Source of the DNA: Candidatus Neomicrothrix sp. UBA4542
GTDB taxonomy: Bacteria; Actinomycetota; Acidimicrobiia; Acidimicrobiales; Poriferisodalaceae
Assembly (NCBI GenBank): GCA_002388005.1
Contig: DGLO01000139.1
Coordinates: 1 to 36,439 of the forward strand
Reading direction: 5' to 3'
Length of the DNA stretch: 36,439 nt
Positions 7,832 to 16,218 of the stretch are shown in pieces. Made by a program: the position numbers and the translations under genes. Position 1 is the stretch's first letter; the number at the start of each line of letters is the position of its first letter. The notes under the pieces were generated by a model that worked only from the letters and a program-made list of their open reading frames with translations, was not told the origin of the DNA and made no database searches.

Positions 7832-10234
7832 TTACTCGAGAACGCCAGCTATCACCAGTTCAGCTATGTGGTCGGCGTCATAGCCTAATAAGTCGCTGAG
7901 AATTTCGAAGCTATGTTCTCCCCAAAGAGGTCCAGCCGTTTGCGGCGTTCCGTCGCTGCGAGACAGACGGAAACCGTACTGTTCAGCCCAACTGGAGCCG
8001 TAGATTTCGTGCGGTACTTCCACAAAATGATTGCGGTGTAGCAACTGTGGGTCGGCTGCGACTTCGGGGCTGTTTTGAACCCGATGTGCGGGAACGCCTT
8101 CTGTCTGCAGGAGGCTGGCTGCCCTGTCCGCATCTTGCCCAATACACCAAGCGTTGAGTAGCTGGTTCAACTCTTCTTCTCGATCGAGGCGTTCGGTCAC
8201 ACTGAGATCGGCCAGGTCTGGTCTTTCCAAGGTGAGCGCTAGCGCTGCCCACTGCTCATCGTTCTCGCACGCAATAGCGAGCCACTTATCCTCGCTGACG
8301 TCCCCGCATAGAAAAACGGAATGGGGGGCTCTCCAGCGATCGGCATTACCCATTCGTGTTTGCGGGAATCCGTTGACTTGTTGATCAAGAATGGCCTCGG
8401 TTAGGAAATGTATTCCTCCTTCAGCTTGCGAAAAATCAAGGATCATTCCCTCGCCAGTTCGTTCTCTATGGTCCAGTGCCGCCATCAGAAGAGCGGCTGT
8501 GAGACGAGGAGAGGTCGCGTCGGTGTAGGCGAGGAACGGACCAGCGGGAAGCCGATCAGCCCACCCAGTCAGCTCGTAATAGCCGCCCGTGGCAGCACCC
8601 ATATTTCCAAACCCAGGTATCGGCGACAGCGGTCCGGTTTGCCCAAACAGTGTCGTGGAGCAAACGATTAAGCGAGGGTTGACCTCTAAAAGTTCTGATG
8701 GGCTCAAACCGATTCGGTCGAGTACTCCCGCTGAAAAGGCGTTGACCACGATGTCGCATTGTTTTGCGAGGTCCAAAATGACCTGACGTGACTCAGGAGC
8801 CTTCAGGTTGATTTGCAAACTCTCCTTGTTTGCGTTGATGGAGTGCCATTGCTGACTGTTTTCTGGTCCCTCAAGATCTTCAGGATCGCGAGTCAGCCCA
8901 GAAGTCCTGACCTGGTCCGGTCTTGTTTGTGACTCGACCCGAATGACGCGTGCCCCGTAGTAAGCCAACATCCGAGTGGCGAAAGGACCTGCGTACACCC
9001 AGGTGAAGTCGAGAATAGTGACCCCTTCGAATGCTCGTTGAGATGTTGATGTTTGAGCAAGAGAAGAACCGACTGATCGGGTTTCAGAAAGTACCTCGAC
9101 GGTGTGTTCCCCCAATTTTGGGGCCCTGCTCAGACGTTTTAGGCCAATAGGGGAGCCATGAGCCCAAGGGCCGGGAAACTTCACCTTGTCCTCGAGTCCA
9201 TCGATATCGACTTCATCCCAAAAGCTTCGCTCGGCATAGTGAGGTGTCTCGAGAACATCGGCTGGGGTGATGACTGGCACCAGAAGCAATTTGTCTCGCT
9301 GTGCCATCTCGAACAAGTCGGTCTTGGAGTGAGGAGCAAGGGCCCTAGCTAGACATTCCGCCGATCGCTCAGTAATCGACGCAACCTCCTCCAATTCTCT
9401 GTCGATAAGTAGGTCCGTCCAATCAATGCCATACAAGTCATCGTCTAGGTGACCTTCGCTTCGAACCCACTCAAGTAGCCGGTTTGTAAAAGAACCAACC
9501 AGCACACCCGGTAAGAATGTGATCGTTACGTGCCCATCAGAGCACTCGTAGACGAAACGGAATTCAAGCATTCCCAACAGTTCAAATCCGCCGCCCGTTC
9601 GTCGAGCCGGGGGATTGTCACAAAGGGCAGTCGCCAACCACCCCTGCGCGGTGAGCATCATCGCTTCTTGAGCGGACACATCAATGTGTTGACCGACTCC
9701 ACTGAGCCTGCGATCTGACAGCGCAATCAGAGCAGCGCACGCGGCCTCTGAACCAGCATTTACCCAAACTTGCGGGGCGGAAATCCTTACCGGGGCGCGA
9801 TCTTTGTAGCCGTTTAACGACATTGGCCCTGCAGCGGCATTCAAGGTGAGATCTGTGCCAAGCCACTCCGACTTCGGTCCATCCTCACCAAAATTGGTCA
9901 GTGACACCGTTACTAACGCAGGGTTCAGAGCTCGAAGCTCAGAAAGATCAACTTCCATTGCGCCACAATCGATCAACACGTCGGCAGTGAGAGCGAGGTC
10001 CCTCAGAGTTTCTGGGTCCTCAACTATCACCGAACGTTTACCGCGGTTGTACGCCCAATGCTGAAGTGAACGCTCTGGGTCTGGGCTGTTCCCGGCAAAC
10101 GGAGGGAGATGACGCGAGCGCTGTCCACCAGGAGGTTCAACCGCGATTACGTCCGCGCCTAACTGTGCAAAGAGCAGACCGGCGAAATGCCCGCGATCGT
10201 CAGTTAGGTCGAGTACACGATAAGACGACAGCAT
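7832..10234 (-). CDS. Tandem-domain CaiB/BaiF (class III) CoA-transferase, copy 1
   Basis: Class III CoA-transferases move CoA between carboxylic acids through an aspartyl-CoA thioester. This 800-residue protein is two fused CaiB/BaiF units, about 1-385 and 400-800; each starts with a V-x-[ED]-[LF] strand and a GA-[DR]-V-I-x-V-E motif (GADVIAVEPP; GARVIRVESQ). The C-terminal half keeps the expected nucleophile Asp572 in YTDATSP. In the N-terminal half the aligned position is Trp157 (PQVWVNAGS), so that half is probably inactive and structural or substrate-binding. It heads a minus-strand operon (SDR, VOC, 2-hydroxyacid dehydrogenase) and is divergent from the carboxyltransferase gene. A close architectural paralogue lies at 12757-15168. 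Acid donor and acceptor are unknown. Confidence 0.92.
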   Translation of the reverse strand: MLSSYRVLDLTDDRGHFAGLLFAQLGADVIAVEPPGGQRSRHLPPFAGNSPDPERSLQHWAYNRGKRSVIVEDPETLRDLALTADVLIDCGAMEVDLSELRALNPALVTVSLTNFGEDGPKSEWLGTDLTLNAAAGPMSLNGYKDRAPVRISAPQVWVNAGSEAACAALIALSDRRLSGVGQHIDVSAQEAMMLTAQGWLATALCDNPPARRTGGGFELLGMLEFRFVYECSDGHVTITFLPGVLVGSFTNRLLEWVRSEGHLDDDLYGIDWTDLLIDRELEEVASITERSAECLARALAPHSKTDLFEMAQRDKLLLVPVITPADVLETPHYAERSFWDEVDIDGLEDKVKFPGPWAHGSPIGLKRLSRAPKLGEHTVEVLSETRSVGSSLAQTSTSQRAFEGVTILDFTWVYAGPFATRMLAYYGARVIRVESQTRPDQVRTSGLTRDPEDLEGPENSQQWHSINANKESLQINLKAPESRQVILDLAKQCDIVVNAFSAGVLDRIGLSPSELLEVNPRLIVCSTTLFGQTGPLSPIPGFGNMGAATGGYYELTGWADRLPAGPFLAYTDATSPRLTAALLMAALDHRERTGEGMILDFSQAEGGIHFLTEAILDQQVNGFPQTRMGNADRWRAPHSVFLCGDVSEDKWLAIACENDEQWAALALTLERPDLADLSVTERLDREEELNQLLNAWCIGQDADRAASLLQTEGVPAHRVQNSPEVAADPQLLHRNHFVEVPHEIYGSSWAEQYGFRLSRSDGTPQTAGPLWGEHSFEILSDLLGYDADHIAELVIAGVLE

Positions 10235-10293
10235 CGTTCTCCCAGCCAGTAGATCTCGTCGTAGTGATCGTAGTAGCGACCATCAGCGGAGAT

Positions 10294-10316
10294 CGATAGA
10301 ACGTGATGAACTATCG
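10294..10316. promoter_or_regulatory. Inverted repeat in the divergent CoA-transferase/carboxyltransferase promoter region
   Basis: The 100-base divergent spacer (10235-10334) contains CGATAG and CTATCG half-sites (10294-10299 and 10311-10316) separated by 11 bases, ending 18 bases before the carboxyltransferase ATG. The geometry would suit a dimeric regulator, but six-base arms can occur by chance and no regulator is encoded nearby. Confidence 0.25.
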
Positions 10317-10334
10317 GCCTAACCCGAGGATCCA

Positions 10335-11903
10335 ATGACTGAAGACAACGAAAACGCCCAAACTGACCCGGTCGCTGATCTACACGAGCGCCGACGACGT
10401 ATTCGCGAAGAAATGGGTGGAGCGGACCGAGTTGCACGTATGCGTGCCGACGAAATTCCGACGATTCGCGATCACATTGATGGACTGTTAGACGACGGAA
10501 CGTTCCGTGAACTAGGTACCCACAGTCGGTCGATGCGGCTAGAGGACCGCCACAACACACCGGGTGATGGGAAGGTCGGAGGAGAAGGAGAAATTGAAGG
10601 AAGACCGGTAGCCATCGGCGGCGATGACATCACGGTGAAAAAGGGTTCGAGTGCCATCGTGGGGAGCCGCCGCCTTCACAGACTTTACGAAAGAGCTATT
10701 GAACGCGGAATGCCATATGTCTACGTCGGGGAGACCGGTGGCGGTCGAATCCCGGACCTGATTGGAGCCGAAGGAATAGCTGAAGTAGCACCGGACCCAG
10801 AACTGGCCCGTAGACGTCGCCAAATACCGATGGCGACGGTGATCGTTGGGCAGAGTTTTGGCGGTTCCTCCTTCCAGTCAGCATTCTCAGACTTTGTCGT
10901 CCAGGTCCGAGGATCAGTATTAGCAGTTACTTCACCAAGAGTTTTCGAGATTGCTACCGGTGAAGTCATTGGCTTCGAGGAGCTAGGCGGTGTTGATGTT
11001 CATTCACGAATTACGGGACAGATAGATCTCGGCGTAGAGACATTCGAAGAAAGCTACCTGGCCATTCGCCGTTGGCTTTCTTATCTTCCGCCAAACGCCT
11101 GGACGTCAGCACCTCGCAACGAATTTCGGGCCGATCTCGAACCAGACGACTCGCTCGCGGCGATGGTCCCCTCGAAACGAACCCGCGGCTATGACATGCG
11201 ACGCTTTAGCGCAGCTCTCTGCGACCCGGGCTCTTTCATGGAACTGCAGCCGGGATATGCCCGCAATCTCACCGCAGGGCTAGGCAGACTCGACGGATTT
11301 TCTGTTGGAATTATTGGCAACAACCCCATGTTTAACGCTGGAGTGTTAGATCCCGGGGCTTGTCGCAAGGCGATTCGATTGATGTGTCTTTGCGACGCGT
11401 TCAATCTCCCCGTTGTATTCCTGATGGACGTACCGGGTTTCATGGTGGGAAAAGCGGTCGAACACGACCGGATACTCGCCCTGGCCATCCGTTTCGTCGA
11501 GGCATTAGGCAATATGTCGACTCCGACTCTAACCGTGACCCTTCGAAAGGGCTTTGGCTTGGCCTTTCCAGCTATGAACGGATCCGGACTTGGATCGTCG
11601 GGCCTTTACTCTTGGCCAGGAGCAGAGATCGGCTTCATGGATCCCGAGGTTGGAGTAAACGTTGCTTACGCCGCCCGTCTTGACGAAATGGATGCAGAAG
11701 AAGCGGAGATCGAACGAGCAAGAATGATTTCTGACATTTCGCTTGCGACCTCGCCATATGAGGCTGCCGGCACGTTACGCATCGACGAGGTAATCGATCC
11801 GGCAGACACGAGACGAGTCTTGGTGAACGACCTTCGACAACTAGATGGACGACGTGTTCCCCAGCCAGAGGAGCGACCGCTCAGCTATTGGCCGACAGTG
11901 TAA
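10335..11903 (+). CDS. Acyl-CoA carboxylase carboxyltransferase (beta-subunit-like) protein
   Basis: Crotonase-fold carboxyltransferase resembling the beta subunits of propionyl-, acetyl- or methylcrotonyl-CoA carboxylases, which move CO2 from carboxybiotin to an acyl-CoA. At 522 residues it has family length. The N-lobe oxyanion region reads GETGGGRIPD (about 132-141) and VFEIATGEVIGFEELGG follows (203-219). The C-lobe has DVPGFMVG (365-372) and RKGFGLAFPAM (404-414), where carboxylases usually show a RKAYGGAY-like motif, so the substrate pocket is divergent. No biotin carboxylase or biotin-carrier gene lies in this window, so the partner must be elsewhere or the enzyme may act differently, for example as a decarboxylase. 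It is followed 24 bases later by a PhyH gene on the same strand. Confidence 0.88.
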   Translation: MTEDNENAQTDPVADLHERRRRIREEMGGADRVARMRADEIPTIRDHIDGLLDDGTFRELGTHSRSMRLEDRHNTPGDGKVGGEGEIEGRPVAIGGDDITVKKGSSAIVGSRRLHRLYERAIERGMPYVYVGETGGGRIPDLIGAEGIAEVAPDPELARRRRQIPMATVIVGQSFGGSSFQSAFSDFVVQVRGSVLAVTSPRVFEIATGEVIGFEELGGVDVHSRITGQIDLGVETFEESYLAIRRWLSYLPPNAWTSAPRNEFRADLEPDDSLAAMVPSKRTRGYDMRRFSAALCDPGSFMELQPGYARNLTAGLGRLDGFSVGIIGNNPMFNAGVLDPGACRKAIRLMCLCDAFNLPVVFLMDVPGFMVGKAVEHDRILALAIRFVEALGNMSTPTLTVTLRKGFGLAFPAMNGSGLGSSGLYSWPGAEIGFMDPEVGVNVAYAARLDEMDAEEAEIERARMISDISLATSPYEAAGTLRIDEVIDPADTRRVLVNDLRQLDGRRVPQPEERPLSYWPTV

Positions 11904-11927
11904 AGATGCGAGATTAGGATCGAACGA

Positions 11928-12746
11928 GTGGATTATCACGTCACCGACCAAGAACGTGACGCGTATCGCAGAGATGGCGCGGTACCCCTGCGCGGGGTCG
12001 TGGACGGAGATTGGTTAGAAATCTTAGAAGCGGGAGTCGAACGAGATATCAGCGAACCGGGCCCGTTCTTTCATGGCTACGTCCCAGACAACGGAGTCGG
12101 AAAATTTCACGGCAACATTCGCCTGTGGGAAAACGATTCCGAACTGGGGAGGTTTTGCACCAGCGGCCCCCTAGTTTCCGTTGCCGCCCAGTTGTTTGAG
12201 TCATCAAAGGTCAACCTCTTTTACGACCAGCTGTTCGTCAAGGAACAAGGGACCGAAAATCGCACTCGCTGGCATAACGACTTACCGTATTGGCCGATAA
12301 GGGGCAGTCAAATAATGTCGTTTTGGGTTGCCTTGGATGACGTCACCCTTGATAGTGGTGCGCTTGAATTCTTAAAGGCCTCGCATTTGGCGGACATTTG
12401 GTATCAACCGGAGACCTTCGGAAAGACCTCTGGGCATGGCGAATATGAGCGCAACCCGGACTACGTTGACATGCCGGATGTCGAAGCGACGCGCAACGAT
12501 TATGAAATCCTCACCTGGGATCTAGAACCGGGTGATGTCTACGCGTTTCATGCCATGACTGTTCATGGAGCTGGAGGAAATTTACGGTCCGATGTTCGCC
12601 GCCGTGGCTACACGGTTCGGTATTGCGGTGACGACGCGGTTTATGACACTCGCAAGGGAACTCAAGGGCATCTTCAGTCCGATCGACATCGTGATGGCGA
12701 CTCACTTGACAGTGACCTATACCCCGTCGTGTGGCAGGCTCACTGA
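11928..12746 (+). CDS. Phytanoyl-CoA dioxygenase (PhyH) family protein, copy 1
   Basis: Fe(II)/2-oxoglutarate-dependent oxygenase family, typically hydroxylating an acyl-CoA or small molecule. The facial triad is visible: His116-x-Asp118 (WHNDLPYW) and distal His213 (FHAMTVHGAGGN); Arg224 in SDVRRRGYTVRY is the likely 2-oxoglutarate anchor. The 272-residue length is normal. The start is GTG at 11928; the annotated N-terminus (VTDQERDAYRRDGAVPLRGV) matches the usual first helix of the family. It lies 24 bases after the carboxyltransferase and is presumably co-transcribed. It converges with the second tandem CoA-transferase, 10 bases away. Family call is firm; the substrate is unknown. Confidence 0.92.
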   Translation: MDYHVTDQERDAYRRDGAVPLRGVVDGDWLEILEAGVERDISEPGPFFHGYVPDNGVGKFHGNIRLWENDSELGRFCTSGPLVSVAAQLFESSKVNLFYDQLFVKEQGTENRTRWHNDLPYWPIRGSQIMSFWVALDDVTLDSGALEFLKASHLADIWYQPETFGKTSGHGEYERNPDYVDMPDVEATRNDYEILTWDLEPGDVYAFHAMTVHGAGGNLRSDVRRRGYTVRYCGDDAVYDTRKGTQGHLQSDRHRDGDSLDSDLYPVVWQAH

Positions 12747-12756
12747 GCGGCCACCG

Positions 12757-15168
12757 TTATTCGAGTACCTCGGCTGCCGCTAGGTCAGCAATTTGCTCGA
12801 CGGAATACCCCAACCATTCGCTCAGTACTTCAAAGTTGTCTTCTCCTAGGCAGGGTCCGCCACGGGTCAATACTGCCGGGGTCCGGGACATTTTCGTTCG
12901 ACACGAATGTGTCCACATTGATCCGGCGTGACTCTGAGGGACCTGAATTTGGTGTTGGCGGTGGCCCAATTGAGGGTCAGTGTTGGTGCCGGCTGCATCG
13001 TGGACCGGGTACGCGGCGACACCGACATCTTGAAGTTCTTCGGCGCCGGAATTGTTGTCTCGCTCCGAAGTCCATGTGGCTACCGCATCGTCAATTAGAG
13101 AGCGCTGTTCGCGGCGTTCCGCTTGGTTGAGATCCTTGCGCTCCCCGAGACCTACTGTGGCCGCCAATGCTGGCCAACTCTCGTCCGAACACGCGACTGC
13201 CAGCCACGAATCGTCACCTTTTGAGGGGAACACACCATGAGGGAACATTTGTGGGTCATCGTTCCCTTGCCGCTGGATAGTTCGTCCGTTGACACTTTGA
13301 TCCAGTATCGCTGGGGCCAGATAGTGCAGCGCACATTCGGTTTGTGACAGGTCGATGTATTCGCCGCGTCCAGTCGTCTTTCGGTTTTCCAAGGCTGCCA
13401 TCAGCGTCGAGACGACGATACGTGGAGCCAAAAAATCGGTGTAGGGGCCATACGGTCCCGAAGGTGGACGATCGGACCAGCCGGTCAACTCGTAGTAGCC
13501 AGCGATCGCGGCAGCCATAAATCCGTATCCAGCGAGGCCTGAATGAGGACCAGTCTGACCCAGAAGCGAACTTGAGAGCATTATCAATCCCGGATTGATC
13601 TCGGAAAGGACGTCGTAACCGAAACCCAAGCGCTCCATTGCGCCTGGGGCAAACGATTCAGTGACAATGTCAGCCCACCGAATCAGATCGAGCACAACTT
13701 CTTTGGCTTCGGGCTTACTTAAGTCAAGACTGAGGCTGCGCTTTCCTGCGTTGTAGACGCCGTAACCCACGCTGTTGTCGGGGTGGGGGTCTTCGTTGAC
13801 GAAGGGGTTCACCGTTCGCATGGTGTCGGGCCGGCTCACTGTTTCGACCTTGACTACATCTGCGCCATAATCGCAAAGTATTCGCACAGCGGATGGTGTC
13901 GCTATCACCCAGGAAAACTCGACCACCTTGAGCCCTTCAAGAGGTAACGAATCACTCTCGGGTTTAGAGACGTTGAAATTTGTTTCTCGATCAGTGATCA
14001 CGGCTCCGTTGTGCTGGCCTAGCGTCGGGGGAGAACCTCTCAATTCGATCGGGTTATTCCGGAACTTCACGAGTGCACCGGGGTGCTGTGCTTGGTTGCC
14101 ACGTGCAGTAGATTCAAAGTCCCAGAACCCGCGAGCATCGAGGTGCTCGTATCCGACGAGGTCGGCAATCGTCATCGATGGTGTGATGAGAAGATTTCGA
14201 TTTAACGCCGCCTCCCAGAGTTCCGCCTTCGATTTCGTGGCAAGAAACTTGCCGTAAGTGGCGAACGCCTGGGCGACGATGTCGAAGCTCACTTCACCGG
14301 CAAATAGTTGAACACCGACGTTGTCCCAATCAATAGCGTGGAGGTTCTCGTCATCTGCCCCTTCGTCGTTGAGCCATTGGGTTAGGCGGCGACAAAACGG
14401 GGCGAACGCGGCTCCGGGCAAAATGACGCAGATGGTGTAACCATCGCTGCACGGAAACAACAGTGGGATGTCCATGCCCCCCAGGCTGATGCCTCCAGCG
14501 ATCCGATCAGCGGCTAAGGCATTTTCCATGGGCGCGACGTTCTGAGGAAAGCCAATTGTCACCGACTCTTGCGCTGACACATCGATGTGTTGACCGGTCC
14601 CGCTTCGGTCGCGTTCTTGTAGAGCGATCAAGCTAGCGGCCGCAGCGTCTGCAGATCCGTGGAGAAAGCTATGTGGCAAGCCGACGCGAAGCGGAGCTCG
14701 GTCAGCATCACCGCTCGCATGCAAGAAAGAACTGCCGGCGACTGCGGTCAGATCAGTGCCAAGCCAATGCGATCGTGGCCCCTCTGATCCGTATGGCGTA
14801 ATAGAGGCGTGGATGAGGCCAGGGTTTACTTCTGCTAGGTCCTCGTAAGCGAGATCAAGCGATCCGAGATACCCAGGACGACAATCTTCAAAAAGGATGT
14901 CTGCGCTGGCGATCAATTCACAGAATCTGGAATGACCTTCAGACGAGTCGATATCTAGAACCAGAGACTGTTTACCTCTGTTGTATGCCCAATGAGTCAG
15001 GCTGCAGTCGGGGTCGGGTTCATCACCAGCAAATGGGCCCATATGACGCGTAGATACGCCCACAGTTGGCTCAACCGCTATTACCTCAGCGCCTAGTCGC
15101 GCCAAGATGTGACCGGCGAACTGACTTATCCCATCGCAGAGATCAACTACCCGGATATGTTCCAGCAT
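12757..15168 (-). CDS. Tandem-domain CaiB/BaiF (class III) CoA-transferase, copy 2
   Basis: Second fused CoA-transferase (803 residues) with the same two-unit plan as the protein at 7832-10234: GAEVIAVEPT and GADVVKVETV mark the start of each unit (near 26 and 436). The C-terminal half carries Asp578 in YTDFLAP, matching the family nucleophile; the N-terminal half has Phe168 at the aligned place (PHSFLHGSADA). The two proteins share many blocks (RHxxPFAG, LxHWAYNRGK, WLGTDLT, GQHIDVSAQE, AGYYELTGW), so they are paralogues, but other stretches are clearly diverged, implying different substrates. The GGGAGGG Shine-Dalgarno sequence supports the ATG at 15168. It is transcribed divergently from the second PhyH gene across a 125-base spacer. 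Confidence 0.92.
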   Translation of the reverse strand: MLEHIRVVDLCDGISQFAGHILARLGAEVIAVEPTVGVSTRHMGPFAGDEPDPDCSLTHWAYNRGKQSLVLDIDSSEGHSRFCELIASADILFEDCRPGYLGSLDLAYEDLAEVNPGLIHASITPYGSEGPRSHWLGTDLTAVAGSSFLHASGDADRAPLRVGLPHSFLHGSADAAAASLIALQERDRSGTGQHIDVSAQESVTIGFPQNVAPMENALAADRIAGGISLGGMDIPLLFPCSDGYTICVILPGAAFAPFCRRLTQWLNDEGADDENLHAIDWDNVGVQLFAGEVSFDIVAQAFATYGKFLATKSKAELWEAALNRNLLITPSMTIADLVGYEHLDARGFWDFESTARGNQAQHPGALVKFRNNPIELRGSPPTLGQHNGAVITDRETNFNVSKPESDSLPLEGLKVVEFSWVIATPSAVRILCDYGADVVKVETVSRPDTMRTVNPFVNEDPHPDNSVGYGVYNAGKRSLSLDLSKPEAKEVVLDLIRWADIVTESFAPGAMERLGFGYDVLSEINPGLIMLSSSLLGQTGPHSGLAGYGFMAAAIAGYYELTGWSDRPPSGPYGPYTDFLAPRIVVSTLMAALENRKTTGRGEYIDLSQTECALHYLAPAILDQSVNGRTIQRQGNDDPQMFPHGVFPSKGDDSWLAVACSDESWPALAATVGLGERKDLNQAERREQRSLIDDAVATWTSERDNNSGAEELQDVGVAAYPVHDAAGTNTDPQLGHRQHQIQVPQSHAGSMWTHSCRTKMSRTPAVLTRGGPCLGEDNFEVLSEWLGYSVEQIADLAAAEVLE

Positions 15169-15293
15169 TGTGCCCTCCCACTGGATTATTTAGATCTTAG
15201 ATTCAGGGTCTACTCCACGAAGCGAGTTCTCCACGTTTAGCAACGGTAGGCCGACGGAATACACGCTCGCTCCTGCGCGAATAGTCTCATGAC

Positions 15294-16127
15294 ATGGGGA
15301 AGGTTTTTACTGATCAACAAATAGAGCAATATGAGGCCGATGGATGGGTGTCTCCCCTTGACGTTCTTGGCGAAGAACAGGCTAACGAATGTCGACAACA
15401 GCTAGAAGCTTGGGAAGCTCTTAGGGGTGGTTCATTACCCCCTCACGAACGCTCCGGCGGCCACATCTTGTTTCCGTGGATTGATGAACTTATGCGGAAC
15501 GAGAAAGTGTTGGACGCCGTTGAAGATTTGATTGGACCAGACATTCTTTGCTGGAGTTCGGTGTTCTGGATCAAAGAAGCACACAGTCCAAGCTATGTGG
15601 GATGGCATCAAGACCTTCAGTACTGGGGGCTTTCTAATTCTGATGTGGTTTCTATATGGATTGCGCTAAGCGATGCCAGTGAGGCCGCAGGATGCATGAG
15701 CGTTATTCCGGGCAGCCATAAGGAAACTCTTGGTCACGACGAGACCTACGCGGAGGACAACCTCTTAAGTAGAGGTCAGGAACTTCAAATAGATGTCACA
15801 CAACACTTGACTGTGCCCATGCCGTTGACGCTAGGACAGGTGTCATTTCATAATGTTCAGACTGCTCACGGCTCGGGCCCGAATACCACTAATGATCGAC
15901 GTATCGGGCTTTCTTTTCATTACATGCCCACTTTCACCGAACAAACACTGAGCGAATGGGACAGCGCGGCATTAGTGCGCGGAGAAGACCAATACAACAA
16001 TTTTGCGCATTGCCCACAACCGGTACATGATTTGGAACCAGCAGCAGTGGACTTTCATAAACGAGCCGCCGACACGATGAGGGAAATCATTTACAAGGGC
16101 GCCCGCACCGATAGGCGTACGTTGTAG
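15294..16127 (+). CDS. Phytanoyl-CoA dioxygenase (PhyH) family protein, copy 2
   Basis: Fe(II)/2-oxoglutarate oxygenase of 277 residues. Iron ligands are His105-x-Asp107 (GWHQDLQYW) and His192 (NVQTAHGSGPN); Arg203 in NDRRIGLSFHYMP is the likely 2-oxoglutarate ligand, at the same 11-residue distance from the distal His as in the copy at 11928. The block IWIALSDASEAAGCMSVIPGSH is the classic PhyH core. It is only distantly similar to the first copy, so it is unlikely to be a recent duplicate. It is divergent from the second tandem CoA-transferase and lies 91 bases upstream of the DUF3237 gene on the same strand, with a perfect palindrome in between. Confidence 0.93.
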   Translation: MGKVFTDQQIEQYEADGWVSPLDVLGEEQANECRQQLEAWEALRGGSLPPHERSGGHILFPWIDELMRNEKVLDAVEDLIGPDILCWSSVFWIKEAHSPSYVGWHQDLQYWGLSNSDVVSIWIALSDASEAAGCMSVIPGSHKETLGHDETYAEDNLLSRGQELQIDVTQHLTVPMPLTLGQVSFHNVQTAHGSGPNTTNDRRIGLSFHYMPTFTEQTLSEWDSAALVRGEDQYNNFAHCPQPVHDLEPAAVDFHKRAADTMREIIYKGARTDRRTL

Positions 16128-16144
16128 ATGTTCATAGCCTGAGA

Positions 16145-16162
16145 TCTTCATCGCGATGAAGA
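16145..16162. promoter_or_regulatory. Perfect 18-base palindrome between PhyH and DUF3237 genes
   Basis: TCTTCATCGCGATGAAGA is a perfect inverted repeat with no loop, 18 bases after the PhyH stop and 56 bases before the DUF3237 ATG. The absence of a spacer argues for a protein-binding operator rather than a terminator, and no T-run follows. No regulator gene is adjacent. Confidence 0.4.
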
Positions 16163-16218
16163 CGTCAGCGTCCCATTGACCCCTTCGATGTTGAGACTCT
16201 CAGCTTCCGCGGCCACAA

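Noticed and set aside
15169..15293. Partial symmetry around AGATCT as an operator
   Set aside because: Only six bases are truly palindromic (AGATCT); this is expected by chance.
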